A stretch of DNA of 21,713 nucleotides from an uncultured Clostridia bacterium (GTDB taxonomy: Bacteria > Bacillota > Clostridia > UBA1381), in the NCBI GenBank assembly GCA_934486735.1, contig CAKSQL010000038.1, positions 1 through 21,713 of the forward strand, given 5' to 3'. Shown here one piece after another: positions 13,916 to 21,642 of the stretch. Numbering within the stretch: the first letter of the stretch is position 1; each line of letters begins with the position of its first letter. The translations under genes and the position numbers were made by a program. Under the pieces are notes generated by a model. That model worked only from the letters and a program-made list of their open reading frames with translations. It was not told the origin of the DNA and made no database searches.

Positions 13916-14407
13916 ATGAATATGGAACAATTTATTGAAAAAACGGGGGAGCAGACCAAGACAAGCTTTGACAAACTGCCCGACATCGATTTATATATGG
14001 ACCAGGTGATTGAGTATCTGGCAAGACAATGCTCGTGCAGCGAGGACGGGGATAAAATGTCGGGAGCGATGATAAATAATTATATCAAAGACAAAATCCT
14101 GCCGCGCACAAACGGAAAGCGGTACGGGAGGGTTCATCTTGCCTGTCTGATAATGATTGCGCGCTTAAAACAGGTGCTGACAGTCAAGGACATCGGTGCG
14201 CTTATTTCGGAGCTTGGCGAGGATGACATCAATGAATATTTTAACGCATTTCAGGGTATATTATTCAAAAATACCGAGGAACTGAAAAATAAAATTCCGT
14301 CGGAGGATGACGATCTGCGGCTCATGGCATTGGATTTTGCCGCAGCTGCATATGTGAACAAAACCGCGTGTGAAATTCTTCTCGATATGATAGATGAAAG
14401 AAAATAA
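13916..14407 (+). CDS. DUF1836 domain-containing protein, 163 aa
   Basis: A small cytoplasmic protein of the DUF1836 family, widespread in Firmicutes and of unknown function. The typical core is visible: LPDIDLYMDQVIEYL at 22-36, MSGAMINNYIKDKILPR at 48-64, GKRYGRVHLACLIMIARLKQVL at 67-88 and VKDIGALISEL at 90-100. The arrangement resembles a MerR-like helix-turn-helix, so a DNA-binding role is plausible but unproven. AGGAGA precedes ATG 13916 by 9 nt; a second in-frame ATG lies at 13922. The downstream MATE gene has its own promoter. Confidence 0.85.
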   Translation: MNMEQFIEKTGEQTKTSFDKLPDIDLYMDQVIEYLARQCSCSEDGDKMSGAMINNYIKDKILPRTNGKRYGRVHLACLIMIARLKQVLTVKDIGALISELGEDDINEYFNAFQGILFKNTEELKNKIPSEDDDLRLMALDFAAAAYVNKTACEILLDMIDERK

Positions 14408-14425
14408 AACATGAGAAAATAACAC

Positions 14426-14454
14426 TTTACTATTTTGTAAAAAAGTAGTATAAT
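14426..14454 (+). promoter_or_regulatory. Promoter of the MATE/DUF2156 operon
   Basis: TTTACT (14426-14431) and TATAAT (14449-14454) are separated by 17 nt, about 50 nt before the GTG start of the MATE gene. Confidence 0.7.
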
Positions 14455-14503
14455 ATGATAAGGCAGTTAATTACCTATCATATTACATAAGGAGAGTTTT
14501 TAC

Positions 14504-15838
14504 GTGGTTACGGATATGACAAAAGGGAGTCCTGTGCGGATTCTTTGGAAATTTTCGATTCCGCTGCTCGTCAGCATGATGTTTCAGCAGCTTTACAATA
14601 TTGCCGACAGTGTGATAGCGGGAAAGTTTGTCGGCGAGGAGGCTTTGGCGGCGGTTGGAGCGTCCTATCCGATAGTTATGATTTTTATGGCGGTTGCGGT
14701 CGGCAGCAATATCGGCAGCTCGGTAATAATATCGCAGAGCTTTGGGGCAAAAAAATACGGCGTAATGAAAACAGCGGTCAATACCGCGGTTGTTTCGATT
14801 GCAGTGCTCAGTCTGATTCTGACTGCGGCAGGGCTTTTGTACAGCAAAAGCATGCTGCTTATGCTCAAAACGCCGGAGAATATCATGTCAGCGGCAGAGG
14901 AGTATCTTAATGTTTATATAGCCGGGCTCTTGTTCCTGTTTTTATATAACATTTCGACCGGGGTGTTCACTGCTTTGGGCGATTCAAAAACACCGCTGTA
15001 TTTTCTGATTGCGTCCTCACTCGGGAATATCGCTCTTGACCTTGTGTTCGTAATCAATTTTAAAATGGGCGTTGCAGGAGTTGCGTGGGCGACCTTTATC
15101 GCACAGGGAATTGCGGCGCTGCTGGCGTTTTTTGTGCTGATGAGCCGGCTTTCGAAAATAGAATCGGGCGAAGAAAAGCCGAGGCTGTTTGATACAAATT
15201 TGCTTAGAAAAACAGCGCTGGTGGCTGTGCCGAGCATATTGCAGCAAAGCTTTGTTTCGGTCGGGAATCTGTTCATTCAGGCGCTTATAAACGGCTTTGG
15301 GTCATCGGCGGTTGCAGGATACTCGGCGGCGATAAAGCTCAATACGTTTGTAATTACCTCGATATCAACGCTTGCCGGGGGGCTTTCGTCCTATACGGCG
15401 CAGAACATCGGAGCCGGAAAGCTTGACAGAATCCCAAAAGGGACAAGGGTCGGAATGACGATGACAGCTGTGGTTGCCGTACCGTTCACAATCATATATG
15501 CTTTTTTCGGCGGCAGAGCTTTGAGCCTGTTCCTGAATAACGAGAGCGCCGGAGCGGCTGCGGTGGGGATATCCTTTTTGAGGATAGTATCTCCGTTTTA
15601 TTTCATTGTCGGAATAAAAATTATGATAGACAGCGTTCTGCGCGGTGCCGGAGCGATGCTCACATTCACCATCAGCACATTCGCCGACTTGCTTTTGAGG
15701 GTGGTTTTGGCGTTCATCATGTCGGATTTTGTGGGTACGGACGGAATATGGTGGAGCTGGCCGGTGGGCTGGTGCGTATCGACGGTGCTCTCGGTAGTAT
15801 TCTATTTTTGCGGAACGTGGAGAAAAAAGGCGATATAA
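14504..15838 (+). CDS. MATE-family efflux transporter, 444 aa
   Basis: A 12-helix multidrug/toxin extruder of the MATE family in the inner membrane, driven by Na+ or H+. The N-terminus MTKGSPVRILWKFSIPLLVS followed by FQQLYNIADSVIAGKFVG is the classic start of the clostridial DinF/NorM-like subgroup. Twelve hydrophobic segments can be counted, and the two halves show the internal repeat of the family (for example GDSKTPLYFLIASSLGNIALDLVFV in the first half and GAGAMLTFTISTFADLLLRVVLAF in the second). The start is a GTG with AAGGAGAG 7 nt upstream; an ATG at 14516 is the alternative. The DUF2156 gene begins 21 nt after the stop, so both share one transcript. The substrate cannot be predicted. 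Confidence 0.95.
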   Translation: MVTDMTKGSPVRILWKFSIPLLVSMMFQQLYNIADSVIAGKFVGEEALAAVGASYPIVMIFMAVAVGSNIGSSVIISQSFGAKKYGVMKTAVNTAVVSIAVLSLILTAAGLLYSKSMLLMLKTPENIMSAAEEYLNVYIAGLLFLFLYNISTGVFTALGDSKTPLYFLIASSLGNIALDLVFVINFKMGVAGVAWATFIAQGIAALLAFFVLMSRLSKIESGEEKPRLFDTNLLRKTALVAVPSILQQSFVSVGNLFIQALINGFGSSAVAGYSAAIKLNTFVITSISTLAGGLSSYTAQNIGAGKLDRIPKGTRVGMTMTAVVAVPFTIIYAFFGGRALSLFLNNESAGAAAVGISFLRIVSPFYFIVGIKIMIDSVLRGAGAMLTFTISTFADLLLRVVLAFIMSDFVGTDGIWWSWPVGWCVSTVLSVVFYFCGTWRKKAI

Positions 15839-15859
15839 CATTGGAAAGGAATTTGGAGT

Positions 15860-16744
15860 ATGCTGGAGTTTCGTGATGTTAAGATAAAAGACAGAGAAAT
15901 TGTATGTGATATATTGCGTAGGTACGAATGTAAAACGCTGGAGTATAACTTCACAACCTTGTTTATTTGGCAAAGCGTGTATAATATAAAAATCGCGGAG
16001 GAAAACAAAATCCTTTTTGTATCCTCGGGGGCAGACAAGCCATCGTTTTTGTTCCCTGCGGCAGAGGATGAGGAAAAGGCGCTTGCCATTCTTGAAAAGC
16101 ATTGTGCCGAAACGGAAACGGCGATGAATTTCCACAGCTTGACTCCGGAACAGGCGGATATGCTGCGGCAGCTGTATCCGAAGCGTTACCGCTTTGCGGA
16201 GGACCGCGATTCGGGCGACTATATTTACACTGCCGAAGCCTTGTCGGAGCTGAAAGGAAAAAAGCTGAGCGCAAAGAGGAATCATATAAACAGATTTGTC
16301 ATGGGCAATCCCGATTGGAGATATGAATTTATCACCCCCGAGAATATAAACGATGCGGCGGACATGCATAGGGAGTGGTGCAGGCTTTCGGAAAGTGCCG
16401 ATAACTCCGGATTGGCGGAGGAAGGCGAAGCGGTGCGGCGTGCGCTCAAGTATTTTTGGCAGCTGAAGCTGTCCGGAGGGATTTTGTATGCGGGCAGAAA
16501 AGCGGTCGCGTTCTCGATTGGTGATGAGCTGAATAAGAATACTTTTTTGGTGCATGTAGAAAAGGCATTTGCGGATATTCAAGGCGCATATCCGATGATT
16601 AATAAGCAATTTGTTATAAACAATTGTAATGGATATGAGTTTGTCGACCGCGAGGATGATGCCGGAGATGAAGGACTCAGACGTGCAAAATTGTCCTATC
16701 AGCCGTATGAGGTGGTTGAAAAATTTATTGCGCGCGAGGGTTAG
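15860..16744 (+). CDS. DUF2156 domain protein (GNAT-fold, LPG-synthetase C-terminal-like), 294 aa
   Basis: A cytoplasmic protein of the DUF2156 group, which shares its double GNAT-like fold with the catalytic domain of MprF (phosphatidylglycerol lysyltransferase) and with FemX-like aminoacyl transferases. Family features are DYIYTAEALSELKGKKLSAKRNHINRF across about 120-146, then AVAFSIGDELN, FLVHVEKAFADIQGAYPMINKQF around 225-253, and FVDREDDAGDEGLRRAKLSYQP near 262-283. There are no membrane helices, so it is not MprF itself. AAAGGAA lies 9 nt before ATG 15860. It follows the MATE gene by 21 nt and is terminated by a long hairpin. Its substrate and acyl donor are unknown; transfer of an amino acid to a small molecule or lipid is only a family-level guess. 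Confidence 0.88.
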   Translation: MLEFRDVKIKDREIVCDILRRYECKTLEYNFTTLFIWQSVYNIKIAEENKILFVSSGADKPSFLFPAAEDEEKALAILEKHCAETETAMNFHSLTPEQADMLRQLYPKRYRFAEDRDSGDYIYTAEALSELKGKKLSAKRNHINRFVMGNPDWRYEFITPENINDAADMHREWCRLSESADNSGLAEEGEAVRRALKYFWQLKLSGGILYAGRKAVAFSIGDELNKNTFLVHVEKAFADIQGAYPMINKQFVINNCNGYEFVDREDDAGDEGLRRAKLSYQPYEVVEKFIAREG

Positions 16745-16848
16745 ACGAAACATTGCAAAATTATGCCTTTTCGGGAGGATTGATTTTGTTGGATTGAAAA
16801 AATTCAAACTATCAAGGAGGAACTGTAAAAAAGAGTGCAGTTCAAGGA

Positions 16849-16894
16849 AAAAATAGGTTGAAATCCGCAAAACTGCGGATTTCAACCTATTTTT
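16849..16894. terminator. 21-bp bidirectional terminator
   Basis: A perfect 21-bp stem (16849-16869 with 16874-16894) with an AAAC loop, starting in AAAAA and ending in TTTTT, lies between the convergent DUF2156 gene and the AraC-type regulator gene. It should end both transcripts. Confidence 0.92.
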
Positions 16895-16956
16895 CTACCT
16901 TTTTAAGTAATAGGATCTACGCCCTTGAACGGTCTGTGCTTTTGTTACAGTCCATT

Positions 16957-19242
16957 TTATGCTTTTTTGCTCTTACGATACTCGGACGGAGTCAGTCCGG
17001 TATTTTTCTTGAATGTGCGGATAAATGTGTTGCGGTTGTTGAATCCGACTTCTGTAAAAATGTCGCTTATGCTTTTGTTGGTTTCGCTCAGCATTACTTT
17101 TGCCGCATTGATTCTCAGCCCTGCCAGATAGTCGATAAAATTCACACCGAGCTTGTCTTTTATAATCTTGGAAAGATATTTCGGCGCTGTGTTGAAATGG
17201 TCGGCTATGCTCTCAAGTCCGATATCCTCGGCATAGTTTTCCTCCATATAGCTTATAACTGCCTGAATGTCTATTTTTGTGGCAGCGCTGCCGGTGTGGC
17301 TGCGTATAATGTCCAGATATTTCATTATTATTTCATGCACATCGGGAATCGGCTGCTTGATAATCTCAGTTATAATATGAACGTCGCCGCTGTTGTCAGC
17401 ATCGTAGGTGATTCCTTTCATACGCATTACCTTGAATACGATGTTCAGAATCTGTACATACAGCTGCATCAGAGCGGTGTCCGAGATGTTTTTGCTTGTA
17501 TTCTCGGTCAGAATTTTTTCGATTGTCGCCTTTGCCTCGTTGCATCTGCCGAGAATCAGGTGGTTGAGCAGCGTGTTCTCATCATTCATGCTGAATATGT
17601 AAGTTTTCAGTTTTTCCTTGTCCGTCTTGATTTTGACATGCGACAGACCGCTGAAAGTCGATACAGAATTAATAGCTTCGTGGTGCGATTTTTTAAGACC
17701 GTCCAACGCTTTGTAAATTCCGCCGATGCCGATTTTCAAGGTCATATACTCCTTGTCGAAGGTCATTGCCTGCTGAAATTCCTCCAAAATATCGAAAATC
17801 GAGTCGACATCGCTGTTGTCCGCAAGATTTAAGAGAACGTACAGAGTATCGGTCTCGCTCGGGATAATATACGCCTCGTATTTTTCGCTGAAAGCCGACT
17901 GAATTATGTTGTGGATACCGGTTTTTATCGCGTTGTACTCCATATTGTTGTAAAGCTGATAAAACTGGTCGGTCGGTTTCAGCTTGATAACTATGGAGCA
18001 GAAGTAGTCGTATTTAAAATCGATAGGCAAATTGGTCATGTCGTCGGGCGCATAGTGCTCGTTTGAGTTGAGCAAGTTGATAAGATATCGCTCTTGTATG
18101 AGCGGCAGTGCTTTCGAAACCTCGTCCGAAAGCGAATGATTCGATTTGAGCGTTTCCTGAATCGACGTATGCAGCCGCTGCAGCGTGTTTGTCGCCTTCT
18201 CACCGGCATCTGCCGAACCTTCGAACAGCGATGCAAGGTCCTCGATGGGCGTATATATTCGCTTGGTGCTGAAATACGCAGCGCCGAGAACGATAATAAG
18301 CGCCAAAAGCCCGGCAACAACAAGGAAATATGTAATGTTCGCAAGACTGTTGTTGATATCGGTGTACGGAACTATTGCGATATAGGAATAACCGAGTATC
18401 GAGCTGTTGGGCGAATATGACATTACGAGTGCGCGCTGATGGTCCACTGTGCTGTCAAAAACTGTTGAATTTTTCGAAAAAATCTCGTCAAAGAAATTGT
18501 CGCCGAGCGTAGATGTGAAATCGTTATGCTCGTTGAAAATATTCCTGTTTTGCTTGTTTATAATCAAAAATGAACTGTTGGCGGTCAGCTTTGAGCTGTC
18601 AGCGTAGTTTATTATCTTCGAAAGACTCACGTTCACGATTATAAGATTGCTTGTCGCAACGTCTCCGACCTTTGTGAAAACAATCGGAATGATTATTTTC
18701 GGCGTGTCGTTGGTGCTTACAAGCGACGGAGCAAGAATTTTGCGCTCCGAGATGGGGGATTTGTAGTAGTCCCAGTAGCCTTTTGAATAATCCACGTAAC
18801 AATATTCGTTTGTGAAGTAGTTTATGGCGTTGCTTGTGCCTGCGTTTGAATAGACTGTGTTGTTGCTGCGGTTGTAAAGCGCAATGCTGTCGATAAGCGA
18901 GTTGTTGTCCTTAAGCTGCGTAAGTATTTTCGAAATTTTGTCAACAGCCGCCTGATCCGGAGTGCCGGTGTTGAGCGCAACATTCATAAAGTCGTTGTTT
19001 TCCGACATAAGGCTTATCATGGTGGCAATGTTTTGGAGCGAGGTCTCGTTTTCGGTGCAGATTGCCTCCAGTCTTGTGAGATAGCTGTCCTTTAACAGAT
19101 TCACAAAGTTTTTGTTGTACGAAAATGTACTTATAAGTAAAAAGACAAAAATTATCAATACAGGCAGCAAAATAAGCGCGTATGTTTTGATAAATGTGTT
19201 GTCTTTGAATTTTTTCTTTAAAGATTTAAAAAATTTATTCAT
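16957..19242 (-). CDS. Membrane-bound AraC-family sensor-regulator, 761 aa
   Basis: A one-component regulator in the membrane that senses an extracellular ligand and controls transcription. Transmembrane helix 1 is at about 20-40, an extracytoplasmic sensor region (dCache-like size) at 41-300, and helix 2 at about 302-324, followed by a HAMP-like/coiled segment and a central domain to about 640. The AraC DNA-binding domain at 656-761 has both HTH units: IGLESIADHFNTAPKYLSKI and ISDIFTEVGFNNRNTFIRTF, then KKNTGLTPSEYRK. I chose ATG 19242 for its fit to the transmembrane topology; the nearest purine-rich sequence GAGGATG is about 14 nt away, a weak ribosome-binding site, and upstream in-frame starts fall inside or beyond the promoter. 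Such regulators usually activate the adjacent sugar ABC genes, which here are divergent across a 500-bp gap with repeated motifs. No phosphorylation receiver domain is present. Confidence 0.93.
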   Translation of the reverse strand: MNKFFKSLKKKFKDNTFIKTYALILLPVLIIFVFLLISTFSYNKNFVNLLKDSYLTRLEAICTENETSLQNIATMISLMSENNDFMNVALNTGTPDQAAVDKISKILTQLKDNNSLIDSIALYNRSNNTVYSNAGTSNAINYFTNEYCYVDYSKGYWDYYKSPISERKILAPSLVSTNDTPKIIIPIVFTKVGDVATSNLIIVNVSLSKIINYADSSKLTANSSFLIINKQNRNIFNEHNDFTSTLGDNFFDEIFSKNSTVFDSTVDHQRALVMSYSPNSSILGYSYIAIVPYTDINNSLANITYFLVVAGLLALIIVLGAAYFSTKRIYTPIEDLASLFEGSADAGEKATNTLQRLHTSIQETLKSNHSLSDEVSKALPLIQERYLINLLNSNEHYAPDDMTNLPIDFKYDYFCSIVIKLKPTDQFYQLYNNMEYNAIKTGIHNIIQSAFSEKYEAYIIPSETDTLYVLLNLADNSDVDSIFDILEEFQQAMTFDKEYMTLKIGIGGIYKALDGLKKSHHEAINSVSTFSGLSHVKIKTDKEKLKTYIFSMNDENTLLNHLILGRCNEAKATIEKILTENTSKNISDTALMQLYVQILNIVFKVMRMKGITYDADNSGDVHIITEIIKQPIPDVHEIIMKYLDIIRSHTGSAATKIDIQAVISYMEENYAEDIGLESIADHFNTAPKYLSKIIKDKLGVNFIDYLAGLRINAAKVMLSETNKSISDIFTEVGFNNRNTFIRTFKKNTGLTPSEYRKSKKA

Positions 19243-19270
19243 AAAACGTGTCACATCCTCTATATATTTT

Positions 19271-19299
19271 AGTATATCATGAAAATAATGTATAGTCAA
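19271..19299 (-). promoter_or_regulatory. Promoter of the AraC-type regulator gene
   Basis: On the minus strand TTGACT (19294-19299), 17 nt, and TATACT (19271-19276) preceded by TGA (extended -10), 28 nt before the start codon. Confidence 0.8.
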
Positions 19300-19315
19300 G
19301 CGTTAAAATAAAAAA

Positions 19316-19329
19316 GTAACATTTTTCGC
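19316..19329 (-). promoter_or_regulatory. Candidate operator half-site, inverted copy
   Basis: Read on the minus strand this is GCGAAAAATGTTAC, identical over 14 bp to the site at 19445-19458. It starts 17 bp upstream of the regulator gene's -35 box, consistent with autoregulation. Confidence 0.6.
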
Positions 19330-19444
19330 TTGTGTAAAATAGCATAAAAAGAAAAATAATTGTGTGCAACTTGTACAACAATGATAAATGATGCGGAGAA
19401 ATGGAACACAAAGAAAACTGTAACTTAAAATGCGGCGTTAAAAA

Positions 19445-19473
19445 GCGAAAAATGTTACAAAGGCGAAAAATGT
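19445..19473 (+). promoter_or_regulatory. Candidate operator: direct repeat GCGAAAAATGT
   Basis: GCGAAAAATGT occurs exactly at 19445-19455 and 19463-19473 with an 18-bp period. The proximal copy ends 3 bp before the -35 box of the permease promoter, a typical position for an AraC-type activator. A partial match (CGAAAAATG) appears again at 19609-19617 in the leader. Confidence 0.65.
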
Positions 19474-19476
19474 GTC

Positions 19477-19505
19477 TATACAAACGCACCAAGGTGTGGT
19501 AATAT
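19477..19505 (+). promoter_or_regulatory. Putative promoter of the ABC permease operon
   Basis: TATACA (19477-19482) and TAATAT (19500-19505) are separated by 17 nt, and TGG before the -10 makes it an extended -10. The hexamers are poor, as expected for an activator-dependent promoter. The spacer contains the palindrome CACCAAGGTG (19487-19496). A transcript from here would have a leader of about 230 nt. Confidence 0.5.
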
Positions 19506-19579
19506 AGATTTTGTAAAGCGGCTGTAACAAAAGCCGGCTTGGAAAATAATGCGTAAAGGTGGGAAATAAAGCAGAAGCA

Positions 19580-19621
19580 GCATTTGCATTCGGCTGCGTC
19601 CGAGAGGACGAAAAATGCAAA
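19580..19621 (+). other. Structured leader RNA upstream of the permease genes
   Basis: TTTGCATT (19583-19590) can pair with AATGCAAA (19614-19621), enclosing a second stem CGTCC/GGACG (19597-19610) capped by the GNRA tetraloop GAGA. Another small hairpin (19516-19540, AAGCGGCT with AGCCGGCTT) lies near the expected transcript start. I recognise no known riboswitch. Confidence 0.4.
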
Positions 19622-19739
19622 ATGAGCGGATATAAAAAACGGATGACCGGAACATATCCGAAAAGATCGCCGCATGTATTCAATAAGTACATAAGCTCGG
19701 GCGATTATCAAAAAAACAAATCACGAAAGGAAATGACTT

Positions 19740-20663
19740 ATGGCAAAAGCAGTACAGGTACAACAACCAAAATTAAAGAGTAACAGAAGTCTGGGCGGAA
19801 TTGTTAAGCGCAATATTTCCGGATGGCTTTTGATACTTCCATCATTATTTTTGTTCTTTATGATCGTGTGGAGACCTATCGGAATAGGAATAGGTTATTC
19901 ATTCTTCAGACTTCAGGGATTCACCCCGATTCAGTTTGTCGGAATTAAAAACTTTACCGACGTATTGAGTGACACAAACTTCATTCAGACACTCTGGAAC
20001 ACTGTCGGATATGTCGGCTGGTCGCTGGTTATCGGCTTCCCGCTGCCGTTCATATGCGCAGTTATGCTGAACGAAATGGTACATATTCAGGGATATTTCA
20101 AAGTAACCACATACCTCCCCGTTGTTATTCCTTCGATAGCGACATGTCTTATCTGGAAGATGGTATATATGGACGGCGAGGGCGGTCTTTTAAATATGAT
20201 TCTTTATTACTTCGGCATAGCTCCGATGAACTGGCTGAGTAACAAATCACTTGCTATTCCTCTTATTATTGTGGCAATGTCGTGGAACGGCTTCGGAAGT
20301 ACACTTATCATGTATCTTGCAACATTGCAGGGAATCAACCAGGAGCTTTACGAGGCTGCACGTCTCGACGGTGCAGGCTTCTTCGGAAGAATCGCTCACG
20401 TGCTTTTCCCGCACATGAAGGGCTTGCTGCTCCTCATGGTTATAAGACAGATTATCGGTGTGTTCAATGTTACTGAGCAGCCTCTTACAATGACCGGCGG
20501 CGGACCGAACGGCGCGTCAATGTCATTGGGTCTTACCAACTATTACTATGCATTTAAGTATGGTCAGTATGATAAATCGCTTGCACTCGGTGTTATCACC
20601 TTCTGCCTGCTTTTGGTATTGACATTTATATACTTCGGATTAGACAAACGTGTGGATGAATAG
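19740..20663 (+). CDS. ABC sugar transporter permease, LplB/UgpA type, 307 aa
   Basis: The first of two membrane subunits of a carbohydrate uptake ABC transporter (CUT1-like). Residues 25-47 form the first membrane helix (ISGWLLILPSLFLFFMIVW), and about six helices in all can be counted. The EAA loop that docks on the ATPase is YEAARLDGAGFFGRIAHVLFP at 204-224. The late motif LTMTGGGPNGASMSL is typical of the LplB group. GAAAGGAA lies 7 nt before ATG 19740. The second permease gene starts 13 nt after the stop. No ATPase gene accompanies the pair, as is usual when a shared MsmK/UgpC-type ATPase serves several importers. The divergent AraC sensor is the likely regulator. The transported sugar is unknown. 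Confidence 0.94.
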   Translation: MAKAVQVQQPKLKSNRSLGGIVKRNISGWLLILPSLFLFFMIVWRPIGIGIGYSFFRLQGFTPIQFVGIKNFTDVLSDTNFIQTLWNTVGYVGWSLVIGFPLPFICAVMLNEMVHIQGYFKVTTYLPVVIPSIATCLIWKMVYMDGEGGLLNMILYYFGIAPMNWLSNKSLAIPLIIVAMSWNGFGSTLIMYLATLQGINQELYEAARLDGAGFFGRIAHVLFPHMKGLLLLMVIRQIIGVFNVTEQPLTMTGGGPNGASMSLGLTNYYYAFKYGQYDKSLALGVITFCLLLVLTFIYFGLDKRVDE

Positions 20664-20676
20664 GAGGACGACCAAG

Positions 20677-21597
20677 ATGGCAAGCAAAGAAAAAATAAAA
20701 AGAATTAGCAGATTTTCGACCAAAACATCGGGCTTATTGAACTTTGCCGACTTGAAAAAGCCGCAGTTCAGATTGCTCTATTGGTCAATGTTCCTTATTT
20801 TGTTCATAATCAGCTTGGTATGCTTATTGCCTACACTGTGGGTAGGAGTATCGGGCTTTAAGGAAGTAAGCGAAATGTACGCCGTTCCGCCGACGATCCT
20901 GCCCAAGACATGGGATATAGGCAAGGTTGGAACAGTTTGGCAAAAGGTTAATGTTATCAAATACTTCACAAACTCGGTTATGCTTATAATCGGCTGCTGG
21001 GCATGTGATATAGTAATCAACGGACTCGCAGGATACGTATTGTCGAGACTTAAGCCGGTAGGCTCGAGAGTTATCGAGACATTGGTATTCTGGTCAATGC
21101 TTCTGCCGGGCATAAGCATGGTTCCGCTGTACATGACATTCGTTGATGTACCGGGCATCCATGTAAACCTCATCGGCAGCTATGTGCCTATTTGGATAAT
21201 GTCGGGTGCGAACGCGTTCAATATTCTGTTGTTCAGAAACTTCTTCAACAGTATTCCTATGTCGTACCTTGAAGCGGCAAGAATAGACGGATGCAGCGAT
21301 ATGGGTATATTCGGAAGAATCATTCTTCCGCTGAGTAAGCCTATCATCATGGTTGTTACAATCTTTAGCATCACAGGTACATGGGGTAACTTCATGTGGC
21401 CGTATCTGATCCTGGGCAACACTCAGAAAGAGCCGGTTGCGGTTATGCTTTATCGTCTCAGCTCAGGTTCGTCGGGACTTATGGATAACGAGTACATGCT
21501 CTTGATGATGATTTCAATCATTCCTATGATTATCATGTATGCTATCTTCTCAAAGCATATCATGGGCGGATTGAACATGAGCGGTCTGAAAGGTTAA
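20677..21597 (+). CDS. ABC sugar transporter permease, YtcP/UgpE (MalG) type, 306 aa
   Basis: The second membrane subunit, partner of the permease encoded just upstream. The first helix is at about 34-56 (YWSMFLILFIISLVCLLPTLW), with about six helices overall. The EAA loop is YLEAARIDGCSDMGIFGRIILP at 197-218, and the C-terminus HIMGGLNMSGLKG has the typical GL/IxxGxxKG ending of this subfamily. I chose ATG 20677 because AGGAGGA lies 8 nt upstream, right behind the stop of the first permease; the frame is open from 20650 but would overlap that gene. The operon ends here with a terminator 11 nt downstream. A solute-binding protein gene, often the third member, is absent. Confidence 0.93.
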   Translation: MASKEKIKRISRFSTKTSGLLNFADLKKPQFRLLYWSMFLILFIISLVCLLPTLWVGVSGFKEVSEMYAVPPTILPKTWDIGKVGTVWQKVNVIKYFTNSVMLIIGCWACDIVINGLAGYVLSRLKPVGSRVIETLVFWSMLLPGISMVPLYMTFVDVPGIHVNLIGSYVPIWIMSGANAFNILLFRNFFNSIPMSYLEAARIDGCSDMGIFGRIILPLSKPIIMVVTIFSITGTWGNFMWPYLILGNTQKEPVAVMLYRLSSGSSGLMDNEYMLLMMISIIPMIIMYAIFSKHIMGGLNMSGLKG

Positions 21598-21607
21598 TAA
21601 AAAAATT

Positions 21608-21641
21608 AATGAGAGTTTCGGAAAACGAAACTCTCATTTTT
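21608..21641 (+). terminator. Terminator of the permease operon, insertion target of the second intron
   Basis: AATGAGAGTTTCG (21608-21620) pairs with CGAAACTCTCATT (21626-21638) across a GAAAA loop and ends in TTTTT. Group II intron sequence begins 2 nt later. Confidence 0.9.
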
Positions 21642-21642
21642 A

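Noticed and set aside
15365..16885. 506-codon open frame on the minus strand across the MATE and DUF2156 genes
   Set aside because: It lies antisense to two well-supported genes, has no domain I recognise and ends in the terminator region; long antisense frames arise from codon bias here.
16858..17832. 324-codon open frame on the plus strand
   Set aside because: It is antisense to the HTH and central domains of the AraC-type regulator and begins inside a terminator hairpin.
19512..19530. TGTAAAGCGGCTGTAACA considered as a CcpA cre site
   Set aside because: The spacing between TGTAA and the central CG is off by one base from the cre consensus.
19559..19783. 74-codon frame overlapping the first permease start
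   Set aside because: It starts at a non-ATG codon without a convincing ribosome-binding site, has low-complexity basic composition and no hydrophobic segment; it is probably just leader RNA.
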